Source: Streptomyces sp. B3I8 (GTDB lineage: Bacteria; Actinomycetota; Actinomycetes; Streptomycetales; Streptomycetaceae). Taken from it: a stretch of DNA of 64,000 nucleotides. Position 1 is the stretch's first letter; each line of letters begins with the position of its first letter. The notes under the pieces are model-generated. The model saw nothing but the letters and a program-made list of their open reading frames with translations, did no database searches and had not been told where the DNA came from. This document shows positions 40,091 through 48,094 of the stretch, piece after piece. Both the position numbers and the translations under genes were made by a program. The stretch covers positions 5,903,501-5,967,500 of the forward strand of contig NZ_JAUSYN010000002.1 of the NCBI RefSeq assembly GCF_030816915.1, in the 5' to 3' direction.

Positions 40091-40393
40091 ATGCCCCCCA
40101 CCGTCCTCGGGATGAACCGCGCCAGCGGTCGCACCATCACCGAGCAGTTCAACGCCTTCGACGCGCACAACCCGCACGTCTACCGCGCCCTGGAACGCAT
40201 GGCCGCCCGCCGCTTGGCCGCCGGCGCCACGCGGGTCAGCCTCAAGGACCTCTTCGAGGACCTACGCCGCCAACTCCCGTACGGAGTCGCCGGGCTGAAC
40301 AACAACTTCACCGCCCTCTACGCCCGCCGCCTGATCGACGACCACCCCCACTGGGCCAGCGTGTTCGAACTGCGTCGCCGCCGCGCCGCCTGA
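40091..40393 (+). CDS. Conserved hypothetical protein
   Basis: 100 residues: R-T-I-T-E-Q-F-N-A-F-D-A-H-N-P-H-V-Y-R-A-L, then a helix, T-R-V-S-L-K-D-L-F-E-D-L-R, and L-N-N-N-F-T-A-L-Y-A-R-R-L. ATG at 40091 has GGAG six bases upstream. Compact, basic and helical; it may bind nucleic acid (inference). I recall similar short proteins near mobile genes of actinobacteria but cannot name a family. Confidence 0.72.
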   Translation: MPPTVLGMNRASGRTITEQFNAFDAHNPHVYRALERMAARRLAAGATRVSLKDLFEDLRRQLPYGVAGLNNNFTALYARRLIDDHPHWASVFELRRRRAA

Positions 40394-40470
40394 CCATCCC
40401 TCCCTTCCATCGCTTCCGCGCCTTGTTCGGCCGGACGAAGGCCGCCTGCCGGGCCGCCTCGTGAGTGACC

Positions 40471-40556
40471 CCCGCAGTCTGCGGGCTGCGCGAGCAGCCT
40501 CGGCCCGAAGTCGCACCACGCCGCCGGCCGCGCGTCGGCTGCTCGCTGAGCAGCCG
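40471..40556 (+). promoter_or_regulatory. Alternative hairpins upstream of the ATP-grasp gene
   Basis: In the 233-base gap: a hairpin CCCGCA-GTC-TGCGGG (40471-40485), then arm A CGAGCAGCC (40491-40499), arm B CGGCTGCTCG (40536-40545) and arm C GAGCAGCCG (40548-40556). B can pair with A or with C (nine bases each), but not both. Mutually exclusive stems 70 bases before the TTG start resemble an attenuator or other RNA switch. A GTG ORF (from 40461) overlaps the area and could serve as a leader. No known riboswitch class was recognised. Confidence 0.5.
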
Positions 40557-40626
40557 TCCTCTGCCGCTGCAGTCCGCCGCCTCATGCCCACCGCATTGCC
40601 GCCCTCCGACCCCAAGGAGCTTGCTC

Positions 40627-41895
40627 TTGTCCGATCGTCCCGTCGCCTTGATCGTTGCCGCGGCCGACATGGAGGCCGAGGCGTACCGCGGGTACTGCCT
40701 TCAGTCCGTGGCCGCCGCGTATGACGTTGTTTTGATCACTGGCGAAGAGCCGTCGTGGGAGGTGCCGTACCTGCGGGACTACGTGGTCGTGTCCGATCCG
40801 ACCGACCAGGCGGAGCTGTCCGCGGCCGGCCGGGCCCTGGCCGAACGGTATGACCTGGCCGGGGTCTTCACCTGGACCGAGTGGTACCTCGTCCCCGTGG
40901 CCCGCCTTGCACGCCAGCTCGGCCTGCGCACCACCACCCCGGAGGCCATGCAGGCGTGCCGCAACAAGGCCACGTCGCGTGCGCTGTTCGCACGGCACGG
41001 CGTGCCGTCGGCTGCTTCGGTGAGCGTGCGCACCCTGGCCGAGGCCGTGGCGGCGGCCCAGCAGATCGGCTACCCGCTCGTGCTGAAGCCCGCCGCGCAC
41101 GCGGCCAGTATCGGCGTGATCCGTGCTGACACCCCCGAACAGCTCACCGCTGCCTTCGCGTTCGCCGACCAGACGGCCGGGCTCGGGCAGGAGTCCACCA
41201 GCGTGCTCGTGGAGGAGTATCTCGACGGGCCCGAGGTGTCGGTCGAGTGCGTCACCTACCGCGGCGAGACCACCGTGGTCGCGGTCACCCGCAAGACGGT
41301 CAGCGCCCCGCCCTTCTTCGAGGAACTGGCCCATTGCGTGGACGCCGCCGACCCGCTGCTGGACGTGGTGACCCCCGTGGCGCGGGCCGCGATCCGCGCT
41401 CTGGGGATCACCGACGGCGTCTGCCATGTCGAGATGCGGCTGGTCGACGGCCGGCCACGGCTCGTCGAGGTCAACGGCCGGATCGCCGGCGACATGATCG
41501 GCCACCTCGTGCGACTCGCCACGGGCATCGACCTGCCGCGCGCCGCCGCCGACATCGCCTGCGGCCGGGCCCCCGACCTCACCCCCACCCGGTCCTCGTC
41601 CGCCGCGATCCAGCTGCTCTACCCGGACACCTCCGGCACCCTGCTCCACCTCGGCTTCGACAGCGTCAACCCGGACTGGCTGGACCGCGTGCACTTCCAG
41701 CACCAGGTTGGCGACCAGCTGCTTCTCCCGGCCGACGGCGGCAACATGTGGACCGCGCGGATCGGCTACCTGATCACCACCGCGCCCACTGCGGACCTCG
41801 CACAGGCCCGCGCCGAGGAAACGGTCCGCCGCATCCAGGTCCGCGTCGAGCCCCGCCCGGCCCACGAGCCTGTTGCCGGTGGGCGCCCCGCATGA
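40627..41895 (+). CDS. ATP-grasp ligase
   Basis: 422 residues. Joins a carboxylate (activated as acyl phosphate) to an amine or other nucleophile. An N-terminal Rossmann-like domain (A-L-I-V-A-A-A) is followed by the ATP-grasp fold: Lys in P-L-V-L-K-P-A (about 155), E-E-Y-L-D-G-P-E-V-S-V-E (about 200-210), and metal ligands in H-V-E-M-R-L and L-V-E-V-N-G-R (about 275-290). The type resembles L-amino-acid ligases and carboxylases. With a transporter and HAD protein in a coupled run, a small peptide-like product is plausible but unproven. TTG start seven bases after AAGGAG. Confidence 0.86.
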   Translation: MSDRPVALIVAAADMEAEAYRGYCLQSVAAAYDVVLITGEEPSWEVPYLRDYVVVSDPTDQAELSAAGRALAERYDLAGVFTWTEWYLVPVARLARQLGLRTTTPEAMQACRNKATSRALFARHGVPSAASVSVRTLAEAVAAAQQIGYPLVLKPAAHAASIGVIRADTPEQLTAAFAFADQTAGLGQESTSVLVEEYLDGPEVSVECVTYRGETTVVAVTRKTVSAPPFFEELAHCVDAADPLLDVVTPVARAAIRALGITDGVCHVEMRLVDGRPRLVEVNGRIAGDMIGHLVRLATGIDLPRAAADIACGRAPDLTPTRSSSAAIQLLYPDTSGTLLHLGFDSVNPDWLDRVHFQHQVGDQLLLPADGGNMWTARIGYLITTAPTADLAQARAEETVRRIQVRVEPRPAHEPVAGGRPA

Positions 41896-43037
41896 GCCGC
41901 ACCGACGCTTCCCTCCGGCGCGGCCGTGCCCTGCTGACCGGCTACTTCCTCGGCCTGGGCGTGGTAATGGCTCTCTGGGGCGCCCGGATGCCGGCCGTCC
42001 AGAACGCCGCCCACCTCACCACCGGCAGCCTCTCCCTCGTCCTGCTCGCCGCCGCTGTCGGCATGGTCGCCGGACTGCAGGCCGGCGGCCGGCTCGCCCG
42101 GCCCGAACGCCTTCCCGCGCTCCTGATCGGCGGAGCTGTCGCACTGGCAGCAGCACTCGCCCTGTTGGGGAAATGCCGGACTCTGGCATCGCTGCTCGCA
42201 GCGGCGCTGGCCTTTGGCGCCGCGCACGGTGTCCTGGACGTCGCCGCCAACACCGGGGCGGTCCGCTGTCAGACCGCCTACGGCAAGCCCATCATGTCGT
42301 CCCTGCACGCCGCGTACTCGATCGGTGCGCTGGGCGGCGCCGCCCTGGCCGCCGCCACCGCCGGCACCGCCCACAGCGCTCTGTTCCTGGCGGTCGGCGC
42401 TGCGCTGACGGCGAGCGTGCTCGTGGCCGGGCCGCGCACCCTCACGCTGAGCGGCGCCGACCCCGAGACCTTCGACCCCCAGGGGACCGATCGGGACCGG
42501 GCGCCGGGGAGGGTATGGCTGCTGGGGGTGCTGGCGGCTGCCAGCCTGATGGGGGAGGGAGCGGCAGCCGACTGGGCCGCCGTGCATGTGCACGCCCTGC
42601 ACGCCAATACGGCTGTTGCCGCGAGTGCCTTCGCCCTTTACAGCACCGGCATGGCGATCGGCCGGCTGACCGGCGACCGGCTCACGACCCGCTTCGGTGC
42701 CCCTGCCGTGGTCCGCGTCGGCGCGGTGCTCGCCGCAGCCGGACTGGCCACCGGCGTCCTGGCCGACATCGTGCCTGCGGCGCTGGCCGGCTGGGCCGTG
42801 TTCGGGCTCGGCCTGTCCGGCACCGTCCCCTCCCTGATCACCGCCGCCGGGAGCCACGGGCCGAGGGCCGTCGCCACGGTTTCCGTCACCGGCTACCTCG
42901 GCCTGCTCGCCGGCCCCGCCCTCATCGGCGCCCTCGCCAGTATCACCACCCTGCCCACAGCCCTGCTGCTGCCCGCCCTCCTCGCAGCCGCTCTCGCCAC
43001 CTTCGCCCGTCGCGCTCTGGAGAACACTGCCCCTTGA
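41892..43037 (+). CDS. MFS transporter of the ATP-grasp cassette
   Basis: 381 residues, about 12 membrane helices. Early motif G-A-R-M-P-A-V-Q, then R-L-A-R-P-E-R-L in the loop after helix 2, and the second half begins near 200. H-G-V-L-D-V-A-A-N and a similar A-D-W-A-A segment are typical of the FucP/YbjJ-like branch of MFS. Its ATG overlaps the ligase stop (ATGA) and its own stop overlaps the HAD start (TTGA), indicating co-translation and probably export of the cassette's product. Confidence 0.85.
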   Translation: MSRTDASLRRGRALLTGYFLGLGVVMALWGARMPAVQNAAHLTTGSLSLVLLAAAVGMVAGLQAGGRLARPERLPALLIGGAVALAAALALLGKCRTLASLLAAALAFGAAHGVLDVAANTGAVRCQTAYGKPIMSSLHAAYSIGALGGAALAAATAGTAHSALFLAVGAALTASVLVAGPRTLTLSGADPETFDPQGTDRDRAPGRVWLLGVLAAASLMGEGAAADWAAVHVHALHANTAVAASAFALYSTGMAIGRLTGDRLTTRFGAPAVVRVGAVLAAAGLATGVLADIVPAALAGWAVFGLGLSGTVPSLITAAGSHGPRAVATVSVTGYLGLLAGPALIGALASITTLPTALLLPALLAAALATFARRALENTAP

Positions 43038-43654
43038 CCCGCCCCACCAGACTCGATGCCGTCATCCTCGACTACAACGGCGTCATCGGACTTCAGCCCA
43101 CCCGCGCCCACTGGCTTCGACTGGCCCACACCGCCTCCTGGCCCGAAGCCGATCTCGCAGGCTTCCAACGGGCCTTCTGGAACGCCCGCGACCTCTACGA
43201 CGCCGGCCAGCTCAGCGACCTGGCGTACTGGGCGCGCGTCCTTGGCGCCCACCCCGGCTCCCGCCTGCTGCGCGAACTCCTTGCCGCGGACACGGCCATG
43301 TGGACCGAGACCGACGAGAGCGTCCTGGCTGTCCTCCGCCGCGCTCACGCCACCGGACTGCGCATGGTGCTGCTGTCCAACGCACCCGCCCATCTCAGTA
43401 CCGTGCTCGACACCCACGGGTGGCGACGCTTGATGACCCAGGCGCTGTACTCAGCCCGACTGCAGGTGTGCAAGCCCGACCCGGCCGCCTACCACCACGC
43501 CCTGCGAGCATCCGGAGTTCGCGATCCACGACGCGTTCTGTTCGTGGACGACCGCGCCGACAACTGCCAGGCCGCCGCCCGCCTGGGCCTGCGGACGCTG
43601 CACTACACCGGCTCCAGCAAGGCCCTCCAAGAAGCACTGGCGCTCGCTGCCTGA
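43034..43654 (+). CDS. HAD-like hydrolase
   Basis: 206 residues, HAD superfamily. Motif I is L-D-Y-N-G-V (13-18): the nucleophilic Asp is present, but the second acidic residue expected of phosphatases (DxD) is Asn. Motif II Ser is in L-L-S-N, motif III Lys in C-K-P-D, and motif IV in F-V-D-D-R. A helical cap lies at about 20-85. The Asn could mean altered chemistry. Start TTG at 43034 overlaps the transporter stop. It may act on the ligase product or substrate. Confidence 0.84.
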   Translation: MTRPTRLDAVILDYNGVIGLQPTRAHWLRLAHTASWPEADLAGFQRAFWNARDLYDAGQLSDLAYWARVLGAHPGSRLLRELLAADTAMWTETDESVLAVLRRAHATGLRMVLLSNAPAHLSTVLDTHGWRRLMTQALYSARLQVCKPDPAAYHHALRASGVRDPRRVLFVDDRADNCQAAARLGLRTLHYTGSSKALQEALALAA

Positions 43655-43678
43655 CCCGCCTTCACCCTTCAGGAACCT

Positions 43679-44548
43679 GTGACCTCTCACGACGACCTGC
43701 GCACGATTGACGGAGACGTCTTCGTCTCCCCGCGCCACCTCGCCTCTACCACCGGAATCGGCGACCCAGCTCTCGCCCCGCTCATCGACCTCGGCTGGGA
43801 CCTCCATCACGACGACCTCGGCAACGCCTACGTCAACGCCCCCGACCGCAAGATCCGCCTGGGCTACCTCCCTGAGGGCGAGGACGACGGGCTCTGGCGC
43901 ATCAACGCCTACCGCGATCCGTTCGGGCCACCGACCTGGGGCGTCTGTTTCAACGACCGCGTCCCTACCGAATTCGTCCAGGCGTTCACCACCGCCCTCG
44001 TCACGGCGTACCAGCAGGGTCCGGACGCCTACCTCGCCCGGCCGGTCTCCGGGACCGACGAGCACGACCCCTTCCTCGCCGTCGTACCCCTGCTGAAACA
44101 GGGTTGGGAGATCGACCGCCCGCGCTGGGGCGTCTTCGCCATCCAGGCCCCGGACGGACTCGCCGGCCTGGAGTTCACCACCGGCGACATCGACCCGGAA
44201 GCCGAACTGACCACGCGCGACGCCCGCTGGCAGCTGTGGGCGGGCAACTCCATCGACCGGCCCGTCTGGTACGCCACGGCCAGCACCGACACCCCCGTCG
44301 CCCTGCTCGCCGCCGTCACCCAGTGCGTCGCCGACCCGGCTCCACTGCCCCGGTGGCGCGAGGAGACCTTCAGCTACATCAAAGGCATGGCTGAGCTGAC
44401 CCCGATTCTCCCGCCCGGACCGCCGGCCCCAACCCCGCTTGACGTGCGGCGGGCTGCCGCCTCCCGGCGCCCTGCAGCGCTGCCCGCAGCCAGCGTTCCG
44501 CGCTGGAGCACCACCAGCCGACCGGCCCTGCCAGGCCCCCGCCGGTAG
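43679..44548 (+). CDS. DUF317-domain protein
   Basis: 289 residues with two DUF317 repeats: the first from V-S-P-R-H-L-A-S and containing W-R-I-N-A-Y and W-G-V-C-F; the second with G-W-E-I-D-R, W-Q-L-W and V-W-Y-A-T-A-S-T-D-T-P-V-A-L-L-A. The C-terminal tail is basic. GTG at 43679 after AGGA. It opens a second group of DUF317 genes on the right arm, showing that both arms carry the family. Confidence 0.82.
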   Translation: MTSHDDLRTIDGDVFVSPRHLASTTGIGDPALAPLIDLGWDLHHDDLGNAYVNAPDRKIRLGYLPEGEDDGLWRINAYRDPFGPPTWGVCFNDRVPTEFVQAFTTALVTAYQQGPDAYLARPVSGTDEHDPFLAVVPLLKQGWEIDRPRWGVFAIQAPDGLAGLEFTTGDIDPEAELTTRDARWQLWAGNSIDRPVWYATASTDTPVALLAAVTQCVADPAPLPRWREETFSYIKGMAELTPILPPGPPAPTPLDVRRAAASRRPAALPAASVPRWSTTSRPALPGPRR

Positions 44549-44576
44549 AACCAGCCCGTCTAACCGGAGGACCCCC

Positions 44577-45059
44577 TTGTCCCTGCGAGCCCCCGAGTTC
44601 TTCGCCGAACTCCGCCTTCCCTTCCCCAGCGGAACTGCCGTGGGCAACACCTACTACGCCACCCCCATCGCGGACGCACCGCTACGTCTGCAGATCAGCT
44701 TCACAGACACGATGTACAGGAACACGTACGGCGGTCTGCGTCTGACCGTGATGCACGTGGACCGAGGAAAGATCGACGCCGTAGCACTCAGCTTCGCCGA
44801 CCACGGCACCTTCCACCGCCGTAAGGGAGCCCTGCACCACCGCAACATGCCGGACACCTTCAACATCACGCTCGCCAAGCCGGGCCAGCCCCCATGGGAG
44901 GGCGCCGACACCACGGGACTGCGCGACGCCATCCAGAGGTACGCAGCCGTCTGGTTCCCCGGCGCCTGGACCGAGTCCGCGCCGAGCCGCGCCGCAGGCC
45001 GGACCGCGCACCCGGCTCCCACCCTGCCGGCCGCACGCAGCGGCACCCGCGCACGTTGA
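44577..45059 (+). CDS. Hypothetical protein
   Basis: 160 residues from TTG 44577, six bases after GGAGG. The fold appears beta-rich: F-F-A-E-L-R-L-P-F, Y-Y-A-T-P-I-A, L-R-L-Q-I-S-F-T-D, G-L-R-L-T-V-M-H-V, I-D-A-V-A-L-S-F. It has no signal peptide. The last 30 residues are a Pro/Ala/Arg tail. It sits between two DUF317 genes; function unknown. Confidence 0.72.
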   Translation: MSLRAPEFFAELRLPFPSGTAVGNTYYATPIADAPLRLQISFTDTMYRNTYGGLRLTVMHVDRGKIDAVALSFADHGTFHRRKGALHHRNMPDTFNITLAKPGQPPWEGADTTGLRDAIQRYAAVWFPGAWTESAPSRAAGRTAHPAPTLPAARSGTRAR

Positions 45060-45117
45060 GCTGCGCCACCCCGCCAGCCCCGGCGTTCGCACTCTCCCAG
45101 CAGGAGCCCCGCCCGCG

Positions 45118-45903
45118 ATGACCCACTCCTTCGAGAACCTCGACCCGGCCCAGAGCGTGAAGGTCCTGCCCCGTCACCTCGCCGGCCCCGGGGCGGCTGA
45201 CCCCCGAACCGTGTGGGCCTTCCCCTTCGACGAGGGCTGGCCGTTCGCCCAGACCGACGCAGGCACGGCCGCCGCGTTCAGCCCGTGCCTGCGACTACAG
45301 ACCACCTTCGACCCCCAGCCCGAAAAGCCCGGCAGCGGCACGTGGACCGTCAATGCCCACCGGGCCCCGTTCACCGAGCCGACCTGGCAGATCACCTTCG
45401 ACGCCACCACTCCCGCCGAGCTGCTGCACGATGTCCACACCGAGTTGCTCGACCTCTACCTCGAAGACCGGCACAGCGACCAGGACCGGCTGTTCCAAGA
45501 CGAGACGGCGCCGCACGAGGTGTACGCGCCATTGCTCACCCGCGGTTGGAGCCACGCCGTCAAGACCGACGGCACACAGACCTTCCTCACCCCGGAGGGA
45601 CTCGGAGGTATACGCCACCGCTACGCCACCAGCGGCTCCAGCGGGCCAGCCTGGCGGGCCTGGGGCGGGTACCCCAGCGAGCCGCACTGGAGGGCACGCT
45701 TCTCGTTCGGCACTCCCACCACGCTCATCGCGGCCTTCACCGCCTCGCTCATCTCCACTGAAGCGCTGCAGCGCACCGTCCAGGATGTCCCTGCCCAGAC
45801 CCGCCGCGCCCTCTACGTCGCTACTCCGGCAGCCAAGCAGCCGCAGGGCACCACGCATGTCGCCCCAGCGCCTCCTGCGCCGGTCCCTGGTCGGACCCGA
45901 TGA
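45118..45903 (+). CDS. DUF317-domain protein
   Basis: 261 residues, two DUF317 repeats. First: L-P-R-H-L-A-G-P-G, W-P-F-A-Q, W-T-V-N-A-H, W-Q-I-T-F-D-A-T-T-P. Second: G-W-S-H-A-V, W-R-A-W-G-G-Y-P, W-R-A-R-F-S-F-G-T-P-T-T-L-I. ATG at 45118. It resembles the left-arm members more than the one at 43679. The coding end precedes the surface-protein gene by 37 bases. Confidence 0.82.
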   Translation: MTHSFENLDPAQSVKVLPRHLAGPGAADPRTVWAFPFDEGWPFAQTDAGTAAAFSPCLRLQTTFDPQPEKPGSGTWTVNAHRAPFTEPTWQITFDATTPAELLHDVHTELLDLYLEDRHSDQDRLFQDETAPHEVYAPLLTRGWSHAVKTDGTQTFLTPEGLGGIRHRYATSGSSGPAWRAWGGYPSEPHWRARFSFGTPTTLIAAFTASLISTEALQRTVQDVPAQTRRALYVATPAAKQPQGTTHVAPAPPAPVPGRTR

Positions 45904-45940
45904 CCTTCCCCGCCCCCTGCCTCAAGGAGTCCTCTTCCTC

Positions 45941-46960
45941 GTGCACGCACGCCTCGTCCGATCCGCTGCTGTCGCCGTCGCGGTGACCGGCCCCTTCATC
46001 TGGTCGCCGACCGCGAGCGCCCAGCCCTCCGAACCGACCCCCTTGGCTTCTGCCGCTCCCGCCGAGACAGCGGCCCCGGACGGGGGCAGCGTTGAGATCA
46101 CCAGCAAGGACACGGCCGGGGATGTGCTTCCCGGTGCCGCGTTCCTGCTGCTCGACTCCGCCGGCGCAGAGGCCGGACGTGGGAAGACCGACGCACAAGG
46201 GAAGTTGTCCTTCCCAGACCTTGCGCCGGGTGTCTACCGGCTCAAGCAGACGGCGTCCGACGCGCTCCACGAGGTCGTCGCCGATCAGGACGTCATTGTC
46301 ACGCCGGGCGCGACCACCCGGCTGACCGTCACCGATCCGTTCAAGGCCGCCAAGGTCCGCCTGCAGGCCAAGGACGACAAGACCGGCGAGCTTCTGCCCG
46401 GAGCGACCGTGAACATCGGCACCGGCACCTCGACGCTGCTCACCCTGACCACAGGAGCCAGGGGCACGGCCTCCGGAGAGTTGCCCGTGTCGAGCCGGAA
46501 GACGCAGTTCTGGGTCAAGGAGATCAAGGCCCCCGCCGGCTACGACCTCTACAAGCCGACCAATACGTTCACCGCTGGTCCCGGCGCCCCGGTGACCGTG
46601 ACCGTCACCAACGCCAAGACCGCCACCGACCCGAAGCCCGACCCCTCGGACAAGCCGACGCACAAGCCCACCGACCACCCGTCCAGTTCGGGCGAGCCGA
46701 GCAGCGGTACCGGTGGGTCCACGCCCTCCGCGCCGGGCAGCGACACATCGGATCTCGACTCCTCCACCGCTGCCGCAACCCCGGTAGGCAACTCCACACC
46801 GAAGGCGCCGACGGGCTCCCTCGCCCACACCGGAGCTGACGGCATCCCGTGGCTGATCGGCGGCGCGGCAGTGCTGATCGCTGCCGGCGGAGGTGCCCTC
46901 ATCGTCGCCCGCCGACGGCGCACGGACGGCTCCACCGACAACGGCTCCGCCGAGAAATAA
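45941..46960 (+). CDS. Wall-anchored Cna-B/SpaA-like surface protein (LAxTG)
   Basis: 339 residues. Signal peptide (about 1-28), then two Cna-B/SpaA-like beta domains (about 47-125 and 130-220: V-E-I-T-S-K-D, L-P-G-A-A-F; V-R-L-Q-A-K-D, L-P-G-A-T-V), a Pro/Ser/Thr stalk, and a C-terminal sorting signal L-A-H-T-G followed by a membrane helix and R-R-R-R. LAxTG is recognised by the actinobacterial class E sortase. Such domains often form isopeptide-stabilised stalks; it may mediate contact between mating cells. GTG at 45941 is about 11 bases after AAGGAG. No sortase gene in the window. Confidence 0.85.
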   Translation: MHARLVRSAAVAVAVTGPFIWSPTASAQPSEPTPLASAAPAETAAPDGGSVEITSKDTAGDVLPGAAFLLLDSAGAEAGRGKTDAQGKLSFPDLAPGVYRLKQTASDALHEVVADQDVIVTPGATTRLTVTDPFKAAKVRLQAKDDKTGELLPGATVNIGTGTSTLLTLTTGARGTASGELPVSSRKTQFWVKEIKAPAGYDLYKPTNTFTAGPGAPVTVTVTNAKTATDPKPDPSDKPTHKPTDHPSSSGEPSSGTGGSTPSAPGSDTSDLDSSTAAATPVGNSTPKAPTGSLAHTGADGIPWLIGGAAVLIAAGGGALIVARRRRTDGSTDNGSAEK

Positions 46961-46980
46961 CCCCAACTGCCCCACCGCGC

Positions 46981-47017
46981 ATAGCCCCCGCAATCCGCCG
47001 AGGATTCCGGGGGCTAT
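46981..47017 (+). terminator. Terminator at the end of the right arm
   Basis: ATAGCCCCCG-x-AATCC and GGATT-x-CGGGGGCTAT form a long stem around GCCGA, 21 bases after the surface-protein stop. It marks the end of the rightward run; genes beyond it are on both strands. Confidence 0.8.
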
Positions 47018-47078
47018 GTCGTCGGTAGTTGCAGGAACGGACAGGTGAGTCCTTGTGCAGGTTGGCCGTCGGGTCGAT

Positions 47079-47225
47079 CTACCGGCTTCGGAAGATCACC
47101 GCCAGCAGTCGCTCCGCCCGCACCCTGACCTCTGGTTCGGGGTGCGACAGGGCTACGGCGAACAGCACCGTCAGCAAGGCAAGAAACGGACTGGAGAAGG
47201 TCGCGAACAGCGTGGCGTGGTCCAT
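47079..47225 (-). CDS. Small single-pass membrane protein
   Basis: ATG at 47225 opens 48 residues: M-D-H-A-T-L-F, a hydrophobic helix F-L-A-L-L-T-V-L-F-A-V-A-L, then acidic/basic E-P-E-V-R-V-R-A-E-R. Third positions are mainly G/C. There is no clear ribosome binding site, but an AT-rich stretch with TAAGAT lies about 20 bases upstream and may hold a promoter. Function unknown. Confidence 0.55.
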   Translation of the reverse strand: MDHATLFATFSSPFLALLTVLFAVALSHPEPEVRVRAERLLAVIFRSR

Positions 47226-47667
47226 GCGGAGACAGTACAAGATGTGATCTTATGCACTAATTTACCCATTGAAGGGGGTTAGGTAAGTTATACGCGTCAG
47301 CATCAAGAGGTGCGCTGGTCAGGTGCGTTGAGGCATCCCGGCTGCCGGTGACGCTTCTTCGTGGCCACTTCTGTTCAACTGTGACGGACGTCACTCGAAA
47401 CTGAAGGGTGGGTCGACCCCTGCTGCTCTCGCGGCGAGGCACGCACTGTGAAGTACGGAGCGCCTCTTCCCGGGGTGTCTCGCGCTGCGGTGCGACCGCC
47501 CAACATGTCACGCAACCAAGGACGTTCACCGTCAGGGGTGGATTCGCTGTCCCGTTCGGGCCGCGGGGCGCCGAACACCAGCGCGAGAGCGTAGGGGTGC
47601 GGCACACTGCCACCGAACCAGCGTTCTCGCACGCAGAGGAGTCGTTCCCGTAGCCGAGTCGATCGTC
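47226..47667. other. Intergenic region
   Basis: 442 bases. The first 60 are conspicuously AT-rich (TTATGCACTAATTTACCC and AAGTTATAC) and may hold promoters or a junction of element and host DNA. The rest is ordinary GC-rich sequence without a supported gene; frames crossing it lack codon bias. Confidence 0.5.
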
Positions 47668-48066
47668 GTGCCCGACCAGTGGAGTGGGAGCTGCCAGTGC
47701 GGCGACCATGTGTACGAGGCGTTCGGCATCCCCGATGACCCCCACCTGTGCTCGTGCGAGCACTGCACGCGGCTGTCCGGTTCGCCGGCGATGGCATGGG
47801 TTGGGTTCCACAAGGACGCCCTGAAGTGGACGGGCCCGGCAGGAGCGCCGACCTACTTCTCCACTTGGCCGACTCTGCACCGAGGATCCTGCCAGCGCTG
47901 CCGCACCCAGCTCACCTCCGTCGCAGACGGCTCGGACACGATCATGGTCACGATCTTCAGCCTCACCCGCAGCGCCGAACTGGCCCCGGTCGGACACAGC
48001 TACCGCGAAGCAGCGGCGCCCTGGATGACCATCACGCTCGCGCCCGACCCGCAACGCCGCACGTGA
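47668..48066 (+). CDS. GFA-family protein
   Basis: 132 residues. Resembles the GFA/CENP-V-type zinc fold: S-G-S-C-Q-C-G near the N-terminus, L-C-S-C-E-H-C-T-R-L-S-G-S-P at about 28-41, and S-C-Q-R-C-R-T-Q-L at about 73-81. These Cys bind zinc. The founding name refers to glutathione-dependent formaldehyde activation, but most members have unknown activity. GTG at 47668 is the first start before the first Cys pair. It stands alone; not obviously linked to transfer. Confidence 0.82.
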   Translation: MPDQWSGSCQCGDHVYEAFGIPDDPHLCSCEHCTRLSGSPAMAWVGFHKDALKWTGPAGAPTYFSTWPTLHRGSCQRCRTQLTSVADGSDTIMVTIFSLTRSAELAPVGHSYREAAAPWMTITLAPDPQRRT

Positions 48067-48094
48067 CGGTATGCGGCTAGCCTCCACGCATGAC

